Below, in pieces: positions 17,482-25,918 of a stretch of DNA of 64,000 bases (within the stretch, counting starts at the first letter, position 1; each line of letters begins with the position of its first letter). Source of the stretch: Hyphomicrobiaceae bacterium (lineage in GTDB: Bacteria > Pseudomonadota > Alphaproteobacteria > Rhizobiales > Hyphomicrobiaceae); assembly GCA_041397645.1 (NCBI GenBank), contig JAWKWE010000004.1, positions 2,908,300 through 2,972,299 of the forward strand. Reading direction: 5' to 3'. The notes below the pieces were generated by a model. The model saw nothing but the letters and a program-made list of their open reading frames with translations, made no database searches and was not told where the DNA came from. A program made the translations under genes and the position numbers.

Positions 17482-18174
17482 CTAAAGCTTGTCGATGGCG
17501 TTTCGGATGTCGGCAAACACGGCGCGGAACATTTCGGGCGTCAGACGTCCGGTGTTTGTGTTGTAACGCGAGCAGTGGAAGCTATCAAAAAGCGCGCGGC
17601 CCTCTCCCAGCTCATGACGGGCGCCGTGGGCGAACGGAAATTGTGCCTTCCGTAAGCCTAGGGTAGCCAACGTCTGATCGTGTGCAATCCGCCCGAGGGC
17701 AAGCAGAACGGTAAGCCGCGGAAGCGCTGCAAGCCGCGCCGAAAAATACGCGCGGCATGTGGCGATTTCGGCTGGGGTCGGTTTATTTTCAGGCGGCGCG
17801 CAGCGCACGGCGTTGGTGATCATGGCATCGTGCAGTTGGAGGCCGTCGTTGGGATCGGCTTTGTAGGTGCCCTTGGCAAATCCAAATTCGAGCAACGTTT
17901 GATAGAGAAGCTCGCCAGCGTAGTCGCCGGTGAAGGGACGTCCCGTGCGGTTGGCGCCACCGCGGCCTGGCGCGAGCCCTACGATGAGCAGCCGCGCGTT
18001 TGCATCGCCAAAAGAAGGCACTGCGCCGTTGAACCACGAAGGTTCCGCTTCGGCATTGGCTTCGCGATAGGCGACAAGCCGAGGACACAGGGTGCAGGCG
18101 GCTGGCGCTTCCGCCGGCATTGTCGATGCGGCAATCTCTTTGGCGGGACCGGCGGTGCGGGCGCGAGTATGCAT
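17482..18174 (-). CDS. Family 5 uracil-DNA glycosylase (UDGb type)
   Basis: A 230-residue DNA-repair glycosylase. Motif 1 is 'GLAPGRGGANRTGRPFTGD', diagnostic of the family 5 (UDGb) branch because it lacks the usual catalytic Asp/Asn, and motif 2 is 'SFHCSRYNTNTGRLT'. The iron-sulfur ligands are visible: 'CTLC' near residues 27-30, then 'VRCAPP' and 'ATCRAYF'. The family removes uracil, and often hypoxanthine, from DNA and prefers double strands. It is convergent with the peroxiredoxin pair, five bases apart. An ATG 54 bases further in (MPAEAP) is an alternative start. Confidence 0.88.
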   Translation of the reverse strand: MHTRARTAGPAKEIAASTMPAEAPAACTLCPRLVAYREANAEAEPSWFNGAVPSFGDANARLLIVGLAPGRGGANRTGRPFTGDYAGELLYQTLLEFGFAKGTYKADPNDGLQLHDAMITNAVRCAPPENKPTPAEIATCRAYFSARLAALPRLTVLLALGRIAHDQTLATLGLRKAQFPFAHGARHELGEGRALFDSFHCSRYNTNTGRLTPEMFRAVFADIRNAIDKL

Positions 18175-18272
18175 ATGGCTTGGTCTCGGTAGTCGTAAGA
18201 TCGGGCCGTGTTCTCACTATCGCGCGGAACGCGCGGACGCAGGATAGGGCGATTGGGCTGCCAATAGAAGCA

Positions 18273-18322
18273 GCGCCGCGGTTCTTGCGAACCACGGCGC
18301 CGATCCACGGGGGGAGTGGATC
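18273..18322. repeat. Two adjacent hairpins between the UDG and NYN genes
   Basis: Hairpin A pairs GCGCCG-c-GGTTC (18273-18284) with GAACC-a-CGGCGC (18289-18300) around a TTGC loop. Hairpin B pairs GATCCAC (18302-18308) with GTGGATC (18316-18322). They lie just downstream of the minus-strand NYN gene and could terminate it or protect its 3' end. No clear T-tract follows, so they are not textbook terminators. Confidence 0.5.
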
Positions 18323-18343
18323 AAGGGTGATGCGGTCGACGCC

Positions 18344-18973
18344 TTAGACCTCTTCAGAAAGGTCGTCGTCGTGGAAGCTGTCGCGACCTGCGCCTTGTAC
18401 GCTGCGTGCTACGTAGGCGCGGACATCGCGCTGCGGACGACCATTGGCGTCGCGACAAATCTGAGCTTCGAGATCGGCAAGGTCAATGAATTGGTCCGCC
18501 TGCCGCCGCAACTCGTCTGCAACCATGGGCGGCTGCGTTTGCAGCGTGGATACGATCGACACGCGCTTGCCCTTCTGCTGGAGCGCGCTCACCAACGAGC
18601 GGAAGTCGCCGTCTCCCGAGAAGAGCACTATGTGATCGAGCGTATCAGCAAGGCGCATGGCGTCGACAGCCAGTTCGATGTCCATGTTGCCTTTGATCTT
18701 GCGCCTTCCGGTGCTGTCGGTGAATTCCTTTGTCGGCTTGGTAACCATCGTGAAGCCGTTGTAGTCCAACCAGTCAATTAGGGGACGGATAGACGAGTAC
18801 TCCTGCTCCTCCGCCAGCGCCGTGTAGTACAGCGCGCGAACCAGCTGCCCCTTGCTGCGGAAGAAGGTTAGCAACCGCTTGTAGTCGATATCGAAGCCGA
18901 GAGATTTTGCCGTGGCATAAAGATTGGCACCGTCAATGAAGAGCGCGATCCGCTCAGAGCTGTAAAAGTGCAT
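18344..18973 (-). CDS. NYN-domain (LabA/DUF88-like) PIN-fold protein
   Basis: A 209-residue NYN-domain protein. The PIN-like acidic residues are visible: 'IALFIDGANLYA' with the first Asp, 'GNMDIELAVDAMRLAD' and 'IVLFSGDGDFRSLVSAL' with the metal-binding Asp cluster. 'GKRVSIVST' follows. Members are predicted ribonucleases; the alphaproteobacterial versions are usually found near rpoZ/rsh, as here. I chose ATG 18973 because AAAGGA lies seven bases upstream; the frame extends seven codons further without a better site. Upstream lies a 427-base gap with a candidate structured RNA. Confidence 0.85.
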   Translation of the reverse strand: MHFYSSERIALFIDGANLYATAKSLGFDIDYKRLLTFFRSKGQLVRALYYTALAEEQEYSSIRPLIDWLDYNGFTMVTKPTKEFTDSTGRRKIKGNMDIELAVDAMRLADTLDHIVLFSGDGDFRSLVSALQQKGKRVSIVSTLQTQPPMVADELRRQADQFIDLADLEAQICRDANGRPQRDVRAYVARSVQGAGRDSFHDDDLSEEV

Positions 18974-19227
18974 AATAAATCCTTTGATCAGCACAATGAG
19001 CAGTCCCGGCCAATGGCGACCGCTCAGAATTTAAGCCTTGGTCCCATTTGCAGACCAGAAGCCGCTCAAAACAATTTATTCCTCGCACTGCATTTTGGGG
19101 AAGCCCTCTTCAGCACATAACAGAATTGTGTAGAACGGCATAAACGAATGAAATGTATGCCAAATTGTTCCGCATGTGGCTAAAACCTGACCATCTCGTA
19201 ATGTTGGGAAGATTTCCCTCCCAGAGT

Positions 19228-19326
19228 GCTTTGTTGCCAAGGCATGCTCCTCGTGGCATAAAAGAGCAACAAAGCCCGAGATTTTACGCCGCGCGGTCGC
19301 GAGATCGCATGTCGGCGCTTTTTTGC
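19228..19326 (+). ncRNA. Candidate structured small RNA upstream of rpoZ
   Basis: In the 427-base gap between the NYN gene and rpoZ, a perfect 10-bp stem (GCTTTGTTGC 19228-19237 with GCAACAAAGC 19266-19275) encloses a 28-base loop with a possible inner ATGC/GCAT pairing. A second, weaker stem (CGCCG/CGGCG around GCGA/TCGC) ends in TTTTTT at about 19319-19324, like an intrinsic terminator. The two together could be a short terminated transcript or the rpoZ leader. It matches no RNA family I can name; the rest of the gap (18974-19227 and 19327-19400) shows nothing recognisable. Confidence 0.35.
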
Positions 19327-19400
19327 GTCAGGTAATCAGGTGGATAGGTGCGGTCCTGCGCACTCTTTGCATCCGCCACAACAGCTGAGGACGACCTGCC

Positions 19401-19853
19401 ATGGCACGCGTTACCGTCGAAGATTGCGTCGACAAGATCCCAAACCGGTTCGAACTCGTCCTGCTGGCCGCTCACCGCGCCCGCTCGATCGCCAACGGCA
19501 GCGCGATTACCATCCAGCCGGACGACGATAAGAACCCCGTGATCGCCCTTCGAGAGATTGCTGAGCGAACCATCTCGCCGGAGGACATGAAAGAAGGGCT
19601 GATCAATTCGATTCAGAAGAACACCGAAGTGGACGAGCCTGAGGCCGTGGCGGCGCCTCTTCGGCCGGCCGAGCGCCGTGCCCCAATGCTGGGCCGGGAC
19701 GATATGTCGAGCGATACCCAGGTCGACGTCATGACCGAAGAGCAGCTGCTGCGCGGCCTGGAAAGCATGACGCCGCTGGAGCCGTCGGCCAACATTGGGT
19801 CGGGCGGCGGTCCGCGTGAACGCGATCGTGATCCCCGCGACCGTGGCCGTTGA
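19401..19853 (+). CDS. rpoZ: DNA-directed RNA polymerase omega subunit
   Basis: A 150-residue omega subunit, which helps assemble RNA polymerase and forms part of a ppGpp site. The N-terminal ~70 residues carry the family core: 'MARVTVEDCVDKIPNRFELV', 'AAHRARSIANG' and 'NPVIALREIAE'. The C-terminal half is an acidic, Arg-rich tail typical of alphaproteobacteria. It is followed by a strong terminator and then rsh; the link between rpoZ and the ppGpp synthetase is common across bacteria. Confidence 0.96.
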   Translation: MARVTVEDCVDKIPNRFELVLLAAHRARSIANGSAITIQPDDDKNPVIALREIAERTISPEDMKEGLINSIQKNTEVDEPEAVAAPLRPAERRAPMLGRDDMSSDTQVDVMTEEQLLRGLESMTPLEPSANIGSGGGPRERDRDPRDRGR

Positions 19854-19881
19854 CGCTCTCATTAGCGTTTTGTGAATTAAC

Positions 19882-19910
19882 AAGGGCGCGAGGAACGCGC
19901 CCTTTCGTTT
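19882..19910 (+). terminator. Intrinsic terminator after rpoZ
   Basis: AAGGGCGCG (19882-19890) pairs with CGCGCCCTT (19896-19904) around an AGGAA loop, followed by TCGTTT. It is a 9-bp GC-rich stem 28 bases after the rpoZ stop, separating it from rsh. Confidence 0.8.
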
Positions 19911-19963
19911 CTGCGGTGCGATCGGTTAGGCTCTAGGTCCGCTTCCAAGGAGAGCGGCCGGCA

Positions 19964-22195
19964 ATGATGCGGCAATACGAACTCGTCGAGCGAGTTCTCA
20001 AATATGATCCAAAGGCCGACGAGGCGTTGCTCAATCGCGCCTATGTTTATGCCATGAAGGCCCATGGCCACCAGAAGCGAGCTTCTGGTGCGCCTTATTT
20101 TTCGCATCCGCTGGAAGTGGCCGCTATCCTGACCGAGCTGAAGCTCGACGACGCCACTGTCGCCACGGCGCTTCTGCACGACGTTATCGAAGATACAGAT
20201 GCTACGCGCGCCGAGATCGATCAGATGTTCGGGCCAGAGATCGGCGGCCTTGTTGACGGCCTTACGAAGATCAAGCGGCTGGATCTCGTTTCCAAACGCG
20301 CAGAGCAGGCTGAGAACTTTCGCAAGCTCTTGATTGCGATTTCGAGCGACATCCGCGTGCTGCTCGTCAAGCTTGCCGATCGCCTCCATAACATGCGCAC
20401 GCTGGAGCACATGCGGCCGGAGAGCCGACAGCGCAACTCCGAAGAAACTCTCGATATCTACGCGCCTTTAGCCGGCCTGATGGGCATGCAAACGCTGCGA
20501 GAAGAGCTGGAGGACCATGCCTTCCGGTGGCTGCATCCGGAAGCCTATGCGGCGGTGACGGACAAGCTCGCGGATCTGCGCGCGCGCAACCAGGGGCTCG
20601 TGGAGGAGATCCGTCAGGCCCTTGCCCGCAAACTGGCCGATGCCGGGATTAAGGCCGAGACGGTCGGCCGCGAGAAGAAGCCCTATTCCATCTGGAGCAA
20701 GATGGAGCACAAGCAAATCAGTTTGGAGCAGCTTTCCGATATTTTTGCTTTCCGCGTGACTGTCGATAGCATCGACGACTGCTACCGCGCATTGGGCATC
20801 GTGCACACAACCTGGAGCACTGTTCCCGGGCGGTTCAAGGATTACATCTCCGCGCCCAAGCGCAACAACTACCAATCGATCCACACGACCGTATATGGCC
20901 CTAGCCATCAGCGCGTGGAACTTCAGATCCGCACCCGCGAAATGCATCGCGTCGCCGAGTTTGGCATCGCTGCCCATGCGCTCTACAAGGAGGCGGTTCG
21001 TCCTGGTGTCGGCAAACGCGCCAACGGCGCCAGCAGCGCAGTGGCGCCAGTCAATGACTTTGGTCCGTATGGCCATCTCCGCGCTATGATCAACACCGTC
21101 TTACAGGCGGAAAATCCGGAAGAATTCTTGGAACACACCAAGTTGGAGTTGTTCCACGATCAGGTGTTCTGCTTTACGCCCAAGGGGCGGCTTATCGCGC
21201 TGCCGCGCGGAGCGACGCCTCTCGACTTTGCCTACGCGGTGCACACCGACATCGGCAATGAGGCGGTTGCCGCATTTATCAATGGCCGTCACGTTCCCAT
21301 CGATACCCGTTTGCGCAACGGCGACGAGGTCGTCATCGAAACCTCCAAAACGCATGTCCGCCCGGCGCAGTGGGAAGCGTTTGCGGTTACCGGACGGGCA
21401 CGGTCTGCTATCCGCCGCGCGGCGCGCGAAGCGCAGCGCAAGCGCTACGTTGCGCTCGGCCGTCAGCTTCTTGTCGCCGCCATGTCTAACGCAAAACTCA
21501 CGTACTCAGACGATAAACTGAAGGCGGTTTTGCCCAAGCTCAATGCCAAGTCACTTGATGAGGCACTTGCCGCGGCGGGGCGCAACGAAGGTGCACTTGA
21601 GGAGGCGCTCAAGCATCTCATTCCCGCGCCTGAGAGCGGGCAAGAAAGCTATAAGCCAACCCGCAAGTTCGGCCGGGCGAAGGGCGAGGATGGCTGGTTC
21701 AACATCGACAAAGTCATGAGCCTCAAGTTTCGGGCCGGTGAGCACGATGCAATGAGGATGCTGTCGGTTGGAGGCGGGGAAAACGTTCCGGTACAGTTCG
21801 AGCCCGGCGGCGCTGTCCCGGGCGACCGAATCGTGGGGGTGTTGAGCCCTGGCGTCGGCATCCAAATTTTCCAGATCCACTCACCACGACTCAAGGAGTT
21901 CGAGCACGAAGGATGGGTCGATGTGACCTGGGATGTGGATCCGGCGCGGCCCGAGAGGTTCCCAGCTCACCTGTCTGTAACGGCGGTCAATGCACCCGGT
22001 TCGCTTGCAGAAATTGCCGCAGTCATCGGGACTTCCGGTGGCAACATCGAGAATCTAAAGATGGTGCGGAAAGCGGCCGATTTCACCGAAATGAGCATTG
22101 TCATAGAGGTGTTCGACCTTGTTCATCTTAACAGAATCATTTCAGGCCTGCGCGCCAAGCCAACGGTTTCGAAGGTGGAACGCCTGTTCGAATAG
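19964..22195 (+). CDS. rsh: Bifunctional (p)ppGpp synthetase/hydrolase (RelA/SpoT homologue)
   Basis: A 743-residue Rsh protein. The N-terminal HD hydrolase domain (~25-180) shows 'HPLEVAAIL', 'LLHDVIEDT' near residue 72 and 'KLADRLHNMRTL'. The synthetase domain (~235-350) has 'SIWSKM', 'RFKDYISAPK' near residue 290 (the RxKD form of bifunctional enzymes) and 'YQSIHTTVYGP'. A TGS domain (~390-450, 'VFCFTPKGRLIALPRGATP') and a C-terminal ACT domain (~665-740) follow. It makes and degrades the stringent-response alarmone in the cytoplasm and is probably the main such enzyme of this organism. ATG 19964 follows AAGGAGA. The next gene, a DUF2062 protein, starts 79 bases later. Confidence 0.96.
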   Translation: MMRQYELVERVLKYDPKADEALLNRAYVYAMKAHGHQKRASGAPYFSHPLEVAAILTELKLDDATVATALLHDVIEDTDATRAEIDQMFGPEIGGLVDGLTKIKRLDLVSKRAEQAENFRKLLIAISSDIRVLLVKLADRLHNMRTLEHMRPESRQRNSEETLDIYAPLAGLMGMQTLREELEDHAFRWLHPEAYAAVTDKLADLRARNQGLVEEIRQALARKLADAGIKAETVGREKKPYSIWSKMEHKQISLEQLSDIFAFRVTVDSIDDCYRALGIVHTTWSTVPGRFKDYISAPKRNNYQSIHTTVYGPSHQRVELQIRTREMHRVAEFGIAAHALYKEAVRPGVGKRANGASSAVAPVNDFGPYGHLRAMINTVLQAENPEEFLEHTKLELFHDQVFCFTPKGRLIALPRGATPLDFAYAVHTDIGNEAVAAFINGRHVPIDTRLRNGDEVVIETSKTHVRPAQWEAFAVTGRARSAIRRAAREAQRKRYVALGRQLLVAAMSNAKLTYSDDKLKAVLPKLNAKSLDEALAAAGRNEGALEEALKHLIPAPESGQESYKPTRKFGRAKGEDGWFNIDKVMSLKFRAGEHDAMRMLSVGGGENVPVQFEPGGAVPGDRIVGVLSPGVGIQIFQIHSPRLKEFEHEGWVDVTWDVDPARPERFPAHLSVTAVNAPGSLAEIAAVIGTSGGNIENLKMVRKAADFTEMSIVIEVFDLVHLNRIISGLRAKPTVSKVERLFE

Positions 22196-22274
22196 GCTAT
22201 AGTACGCGCGGGGGATAGAGGTGCCTGCGGCCGCCTGCGTTTGGCCGCCTCGGCGCTCATAGGACTAATCTGAA

Positions 22275-22853
22275 GTGCGCAGCGATACACCAGTTTCGTG
22301 TAAGCGATCGAAGCCGTCCGCTCCTCTCGGGCTACGGTCGCGCTTGACTGTGCTCAGTCGGCGCTTGGCTTATCTATGGCGTCGGCTGATGCGCCTGCAC
22401 GCAACACCACACGAGATCGCACTTGGGTGCGCGGCTGGCGTCTTTGCGGCCTTCACGCCCTTCGTCGGGCTTCAGGTGCTATTGGCCATTGCTATCGCCT
22501 TTCTTCTGCGCGTCAACATTCCGGCCGCCGTGCTTGGGACGTTTGCTGGCAATCCGTTGAGTTGGCCTGCGATCTGGGCGGCGTCCTACGTGGCCGGAGC
22601 ATGGGTGCTCGGGCTCGATCCGGCGATCTCCGCAGAGCACGTAAGCCAGAGTGCGGCTTTGCTTGCTGCCGCGGCAGCCGATCCCAATCCAGTGTCACTG
22701 GACGCAGCCGCGACGACGATCCGGCCGCATGTGTTACCTATGCTGATGGGCAGTCTGCTGGTCGGCTTGATTGCCGCGGCGCTCAGCTATTATCCTATGC
22801 GCCGTGCGGTCGGCAGCTTCCAACGCCGTAGGCAGCTGCTGGCGAGCGCATGA
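22275..22853 (+). CDS. DUF2062 membrane protein
   Basis: A 192-residue membrane protein with the DUF2062 core: 'LHATPHEIALGCAAGVFAAF', 'PFVGLQVLLAIAIAFLLRVN' and 'GTFAGNPLSWP', plus further hydrophobic segments near residues 95-110 and 150-168. The family has no firmly established role; it is widespread in proteobacteria. The start is a GTG at 22275 with little ribosome binding site; a start further inside is possible. It lies between rsh and pdxJ in the same direction. Confidence 0.82.
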   Translation: MRSDTPVSCKRSKPSAPLGLRSRLTVLSRRLAYLWRRLMRLHATPHEIALGCAAGVFAAFTPFVGLQVLLAIAIAFLLRVNIPAAVLGTFAGNPLSWPAIWAASYVAGAWVLGLDPAISAEHVSQSAALLAAAAADPNPVSLDAAATTIRPHVLPMLMGSLLVGLIAAALSYYPMRRAVGSFQRRRQLLASA

Positions 22854-22960
22854 ATTTCAATCGTGTTTTGGCCATAAGCCGTTGCGGACGAGCCCTCTGG
22901 ATCTTGTCGGCACCTTCCGGCCAGCCGCATCTGGTTGTTTGACTTGAGAGAGCTTTAAGT

Positions 22961-23758
22961 ATGCGTGCGCGGCCTGCCACTTCTCCTTTGCGTCTTGGCG
23001 TTAACATCGATCACGTGGCGACGTTGCGCAATGCGCGTGGAGGGCGTCATCCCGATCCGCTTCGGGCCGCGCATCTGGCGATAGATGGAGGCGCCGACGG
23101 GATCACGGCGCACCTGCGAGAAGATCGCCGACACATATCTGACGAAGACATCACCCGGCTGAAATACGAGCTGACGCGTCCACTCAATTTAGAGATGGCG
23201 GCGACTCCTGAGATGCTCGCCATCGCTTTGCGCCATGTTCCCAATGCCTGTTGTCTGGTGCCGGAGCGACGAGAGGAACGAACCACCGAGGGCGGCCTCG
23301 ACGTGGTTGGTCAGCGCGCATTGCTCAAGCCGTTTGTCGCCGAGCTCAAAGACGCAGGAATTCGTGTTTCGTTGTTCATCGAACCTGATCCCGATGCCAT
23401 AGCTGCGAGCGCCGAGATCGGGGCAGACATTGTCGAGCTTCACACCGGACGCTACTGCAATATGGCGCTTGATAACGATGCGCCGGGCCTGGCGCGTGAA
23501 TTGGCGCGTCACGCTTCGGGTGCGCGCACGGCGCACGCGGCGGGTTTGGAAGTCCATGCAGGTCACGGGCTGACCTACAATACGGTGCAGCCGATTGCAC
23601 GGCTTCCCGAGATTGTTGAGCTCAATATTGGCCACTTCATTATCGGCGAAGCCATCTTTGGCGGCTTGCCCGCTGCGGTGCGCAGGATGCGTACATTGAT
23701 GGATGAAGCGCGCCAACACCCCGCAATCGCATTGGCGGGGGTAGGCGGAGCAGCATGA
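22961..23758 (+). CDS. pdxJ: Pyridoxine 5'-phosphate synthase
   Basis: A 265-residue TIM-barrel enzyme that joins 1-deoxyxylulose 5-phosphate and 3-amino-2-oxopropyl phosphate, the last ring-forming step of DXP-dependent vitamin B6 synthesis. Signatures: 'LGVNIDHVATLRNARGG', 'ITAHLREDRRHI', 'CLVPERREERTTEGG', 'ELHTGRYC' and 'EVHAGHGLTYN'. Its stop overlaps the acpS start (ATGA), so the two are translationally coupled. The pdxJ-acpS-lepB-rnc-era-recO order is conserved in proteobacteria. Confidence 0.96.
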   Translation: MRARPATSPLRLGVNIDHVATLRNARGGRHPDPLRAAHLAIDGGADGITAHLREDRRHISDEDITRLKYELTRPLNLEMAATPEMLAIALRHVPNACCLVPERREERTTEGGLDVVGQRALLKPFVAELKDAGIRVSLFIEPDPDAIAASAEIGADIVELHTGRYCNMALDNDAPGLARELARHASGARTAHAAGLEVHAGHGLTYNTVQPIARLPEIVELNIGHFIIGEAIFGGLPAAVRRMRTLMDEARQHPAIALAGVGGAA

Positions 23759-24168
23759 TCATCGGCATCGGCAACGACCTTTGCGATATCCGCCGCATAG
23801 AGAAAACGCTTGAACGTTTTGGCGACCGGTTTCTCGACAAGGTTTTCACTGCCGAGGAGCGGCGCAAAGCTTACGCGCGCGTGCATCCTGCCCGCACTCT
23901 AGCGAAGCGCTTTGCGGCAAAGGAAGCGCTCTCCAAGGCGCTCGGAACCGGCTTTCGCAACGGTGTTCACTTGAAAGACATCGGGGTTGTAAACTCAGCC
24001 TCGGGGCGGCCGACCCTCGCTCTGGGCAAGGGGGCCGCCAAACGCCTGGAAAGTCTGATCCCTCCGGGATATACCGCGCGCATCGACGTAACCTTGACCG
24101 ATGAATATCCAATCGCGGAAGCGGTCGTCATCATATCCGCCTTGCCCGATAAAGGTCCGGCGCGCTGA
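23755..24168 (+). CDS. acpS: Holo-[acyl-carrier-protein] synthase
   Basis: A 137-residue phosphopantetheinyl transferase that activates acyl carrier protein with coenzyme A. The start 'MIIGIGNDLCDIRRIE' carries the first metal-binding Asp and 'AKRFAAKEALSKALGTG' the second Glu with the CoA-contact Lys. Length is typical. It overlaps pdxJ by four bases. A 200-base gap with its own promoter separates it from lepB. Confidence 0.96.
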   Translation: MIIGIGNDLCDIRRIEKTLERFGDRFLDKVFTAEERRKAYARVHPARTLAKRFAAKEALSKALGTGFRNGVHLKDIGVVNSASGRPTLALGKGAAKRLESLIPPGYTARIDVTLTDEYPIAEAVVIISALPDKGPAR

Positions 24169-24277
24169 GGCGCGCAGTTGCATCGGCGCGTGAAAATAGC
24201 TGGGCGGCGATCGTACCCAGCCCCGGCGAAATTAATGCCGTAATTCCATGGGTTCTTGAGGGAAACCGTCGTTCAGA

Positions 24278-24306
24278 TTGCACGGGGCAGGCAAACTCGC
24301 TATAGC
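24278..24306 (+). promoter_or_regulatory. Putative lepB promoter (TTGCAC, 17 bp, TATAGC) with overlapping palindrome
   Basis: A -35-like TTGCAC at 24278-24283 and a -10-like TATAGC at 24301-24306 are 17 bases apart, about 60 bases before the lepB start. The -10 lies within a perfect 14-base palindrome CTCGCTATAGCGAG (24296-24309), which could be an operator. Confidence 0.5.
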
Positions 24307-24368
24307 GAGCGAGTTAACAGAACCACGCCCCGGCTTGCGCCGTTTCAGGCGTAATTTGGGAGCAAGGG

Positions 24369-25193
24369 ATGAGCGCCGCGGCAAGGTCAGGACGTTCAAG
24401 CTGGCTTGATACAGCCATCATCATCGCGGAAGCGTTGGCGATCGCGATGTTCGTGCGCGTCTTTCTTTATCAGCCGTTCAACATTCCTTCCGGCTCGATG
24501 AAGAACACGCTGTTGATCGGCGACTATTTGTTCGTCTCCAAACTCTCGTACGGCTATTCGAAGTATTCGTTTCCGCGTACGGCAACCGTGTGCATCCCCT
24601 TCACCGGCGGGTGCTCAACCTTCCGAGTCCTTCCCGATCTCATCTCCAGCGGGCGCATCTTCTCCTCGCCGCCGAAGCGGGGCGATGTTGCGGTCTTTCG
24701 CAAGCCTTCCGATAACGAGACCGACTATATCAAGCGCGTGATCGGACTGCCCGGTGACAAGCTACAGATGAAGGACGGCGTGCTCTATATCAACGGCACG
24801 GCCGTGCCCAAGAAGAAGATCGCGACCGTGCGCACGCGCGAAAGCTCGCGCTTTTCCATGGTGAATACCGACGTGTATGAAGAGACGCTTCCCAATGGCG
24901 TCACATATCAGGTGCTTGATTTTGAGAAGAACGGCGCCTTCGATAACACTGACGTCTATGAAGTTCCCGAAGGCCATTACTTTATGATGGGCGATAACCG
25001 GGATAATTCGTCCGACAGCCGTGATATGAGCCCGGGCGGTGTGGGCTATGTGCCGCTTGAGAATTTCATCGGCCGCGCCGAGATTATTTTCTTCTCAGCT
25101 AAAGTCGATGAGCCAGATGCGTTGCGCTGGTATGCGCCGTGGACCTGGCCCTTCGATATCCGCTGGAACAGGTTCTTCAAGCTCGTGCGCTAG
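24369..25193 (+). CDS. lepB: Signal peptidase I
   Basis: A 274-residue membrane-bound serine protease that removes signal peptides at the periplasmic face. One N-terminal membrane segment ('TAIIIAEALAIAMFVRVFLY') precedes the catalytic Ser in 'NIPSGSMKNTLLIGDY'; the general-base Lys lies in 'DYIKRVIGLPGD'; box E reads 'MMGDNRDNSSDSR'. All family boxes are present and the length is normal. ATG 24369 follows a GGGAGCAAGG ribosome binding site. rnc follows within 20 bases. Confidence 0.96.
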   Translation: MSAAARSGRSSWLDTAIIIAEALAIAMFVRVFLYQPFNIPSGSMKNTLLIGDYLFVSKLSYGYSKYSFPRTATVCIPFTGGCSTFRVLPDLISSGRIFSSPPKRGDVAVFRKPSDNETDYIKRVIGLPGDKLQMKDGVLYINGTAVPKKKIATVRTRESSRFSMVNTDVYEETLPNGVTYQVLDFEKNGAFDNTDVYEVPEGHYFMMGDNRDNSSDSRDMSPGGVGYVPLENFIGRAEIIFFSAKVDEPDALRWYAPWTWPFDIRWNRFFKLVR

Positions 25194-25210
25194 AGGTGTC
25201 GATCCGCGCC

Positions 25211-25918
25211 ATGTTGCGTCCGCGCAAGTTCAAGGAACTCGAAAAAAAGCTCGGGCACCGTTTCAAGGACCCCAATCTGATAGAGCGGGCGCTGACGCAT
25301 GCCAGTGTGCGCGGCGGAAAGGCCGATCGGGGCGACAACGAGCGGCTTGAGTTCATCGGCGATCGCGTGCTGGGGCTTGCCATAGCGGAAGTCTTGAGCG
25401 CGCAGCATCCCGATGCGGATGAAGGGGAACTTGCACGCCGTTTCAATCGGTTGGTTCGTGGAGAGGCTTGCGCGCGCGTCTCCCGCAATATCGATTTGGG
25501 GCAGTACCTCATTCTGTCCGACAGTGAGGCAGATAGCGGGGGGCGGCAGAAGGCGACAATCCTGGCCGATGCTGTCGAGGCGGTGCTTGGCGCGGTCTTT
25601 CTCGACGCTGGATTTGACAAAGCGAGAGCGGTGGTGCGCAAGCTCTGGCAGGAGCAGTCGGACAACGTTCCGGAAGTGACCGTCGACGCCAAGTCGCAGC
25701 TGCAGGAATGGGCACAAGGACAAGGGCTGGCGTTGCCGAAGTATTCGGTTGTGTCGCGCCAGGGGCCCGATCACGCGCCGCACTTCACTGCCGAAGTGCT
25801 GATCGCAGGCAAGGCGCCTGCGCGCGGCGAGGGAGCTTCCAAGCGCGTCGCTGAACAGGCAGCAGCGCGCGCACTGCTAAAGCGCGAAGGTGTACAAGAC
25901 AAACATGCCGATGTCTGA
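25211..25918 (+). CDS. rnc: Ribonuclease III
   Basis: A 235-residue double-strand-specific endoribonuclease for rRNA processing and RNA turnover. The signature 'NERLEFIGDRVLGLAIAEVL' lies near residues 40-60, 'LADAVEAVLGAVFLDAG' gives the second acidic pair, and the C-terminal ~70 residues form a double-stranded RNA-binding domain ('PDHAPHFTAEVLIAG', 'ASKRVAEQAAARALL'). ATG 25211 fits the family start, with AGAGGTG 12 bases upstream; GTG 25196 is an alternative. The end overlaps era by 14 bases. Confidence 0.94.
   Translation: MLRPRKFKELEKKLGHRFKDPNLIERALTHASVRGGKADRGDNERLEFIGDRVLGLAIAEVLSAQHPDADEGELARRFNRLVRGEACARVSRNIDLGQYLILSDSEADSGGRQKATILADAVEAVLGAVFLDAGFDKARAVVRKLWQEQSDNVPEVTVDAKSQLQEWAQGQGLALPKYSVVSRQGPDHAPHFTAEVLIAGKAPARGEGASKRVAEQAAARALLKREGVQDKHADV

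Noticed and set aside
19228..19326. 6S RNA, SRP RNA or tmRNA upstream of rpoZ
   Set aside because: No closing stem with central bubble of 6S, no SRP GGAA tetraloop core, and no T-loop or CCA of tmRNA.
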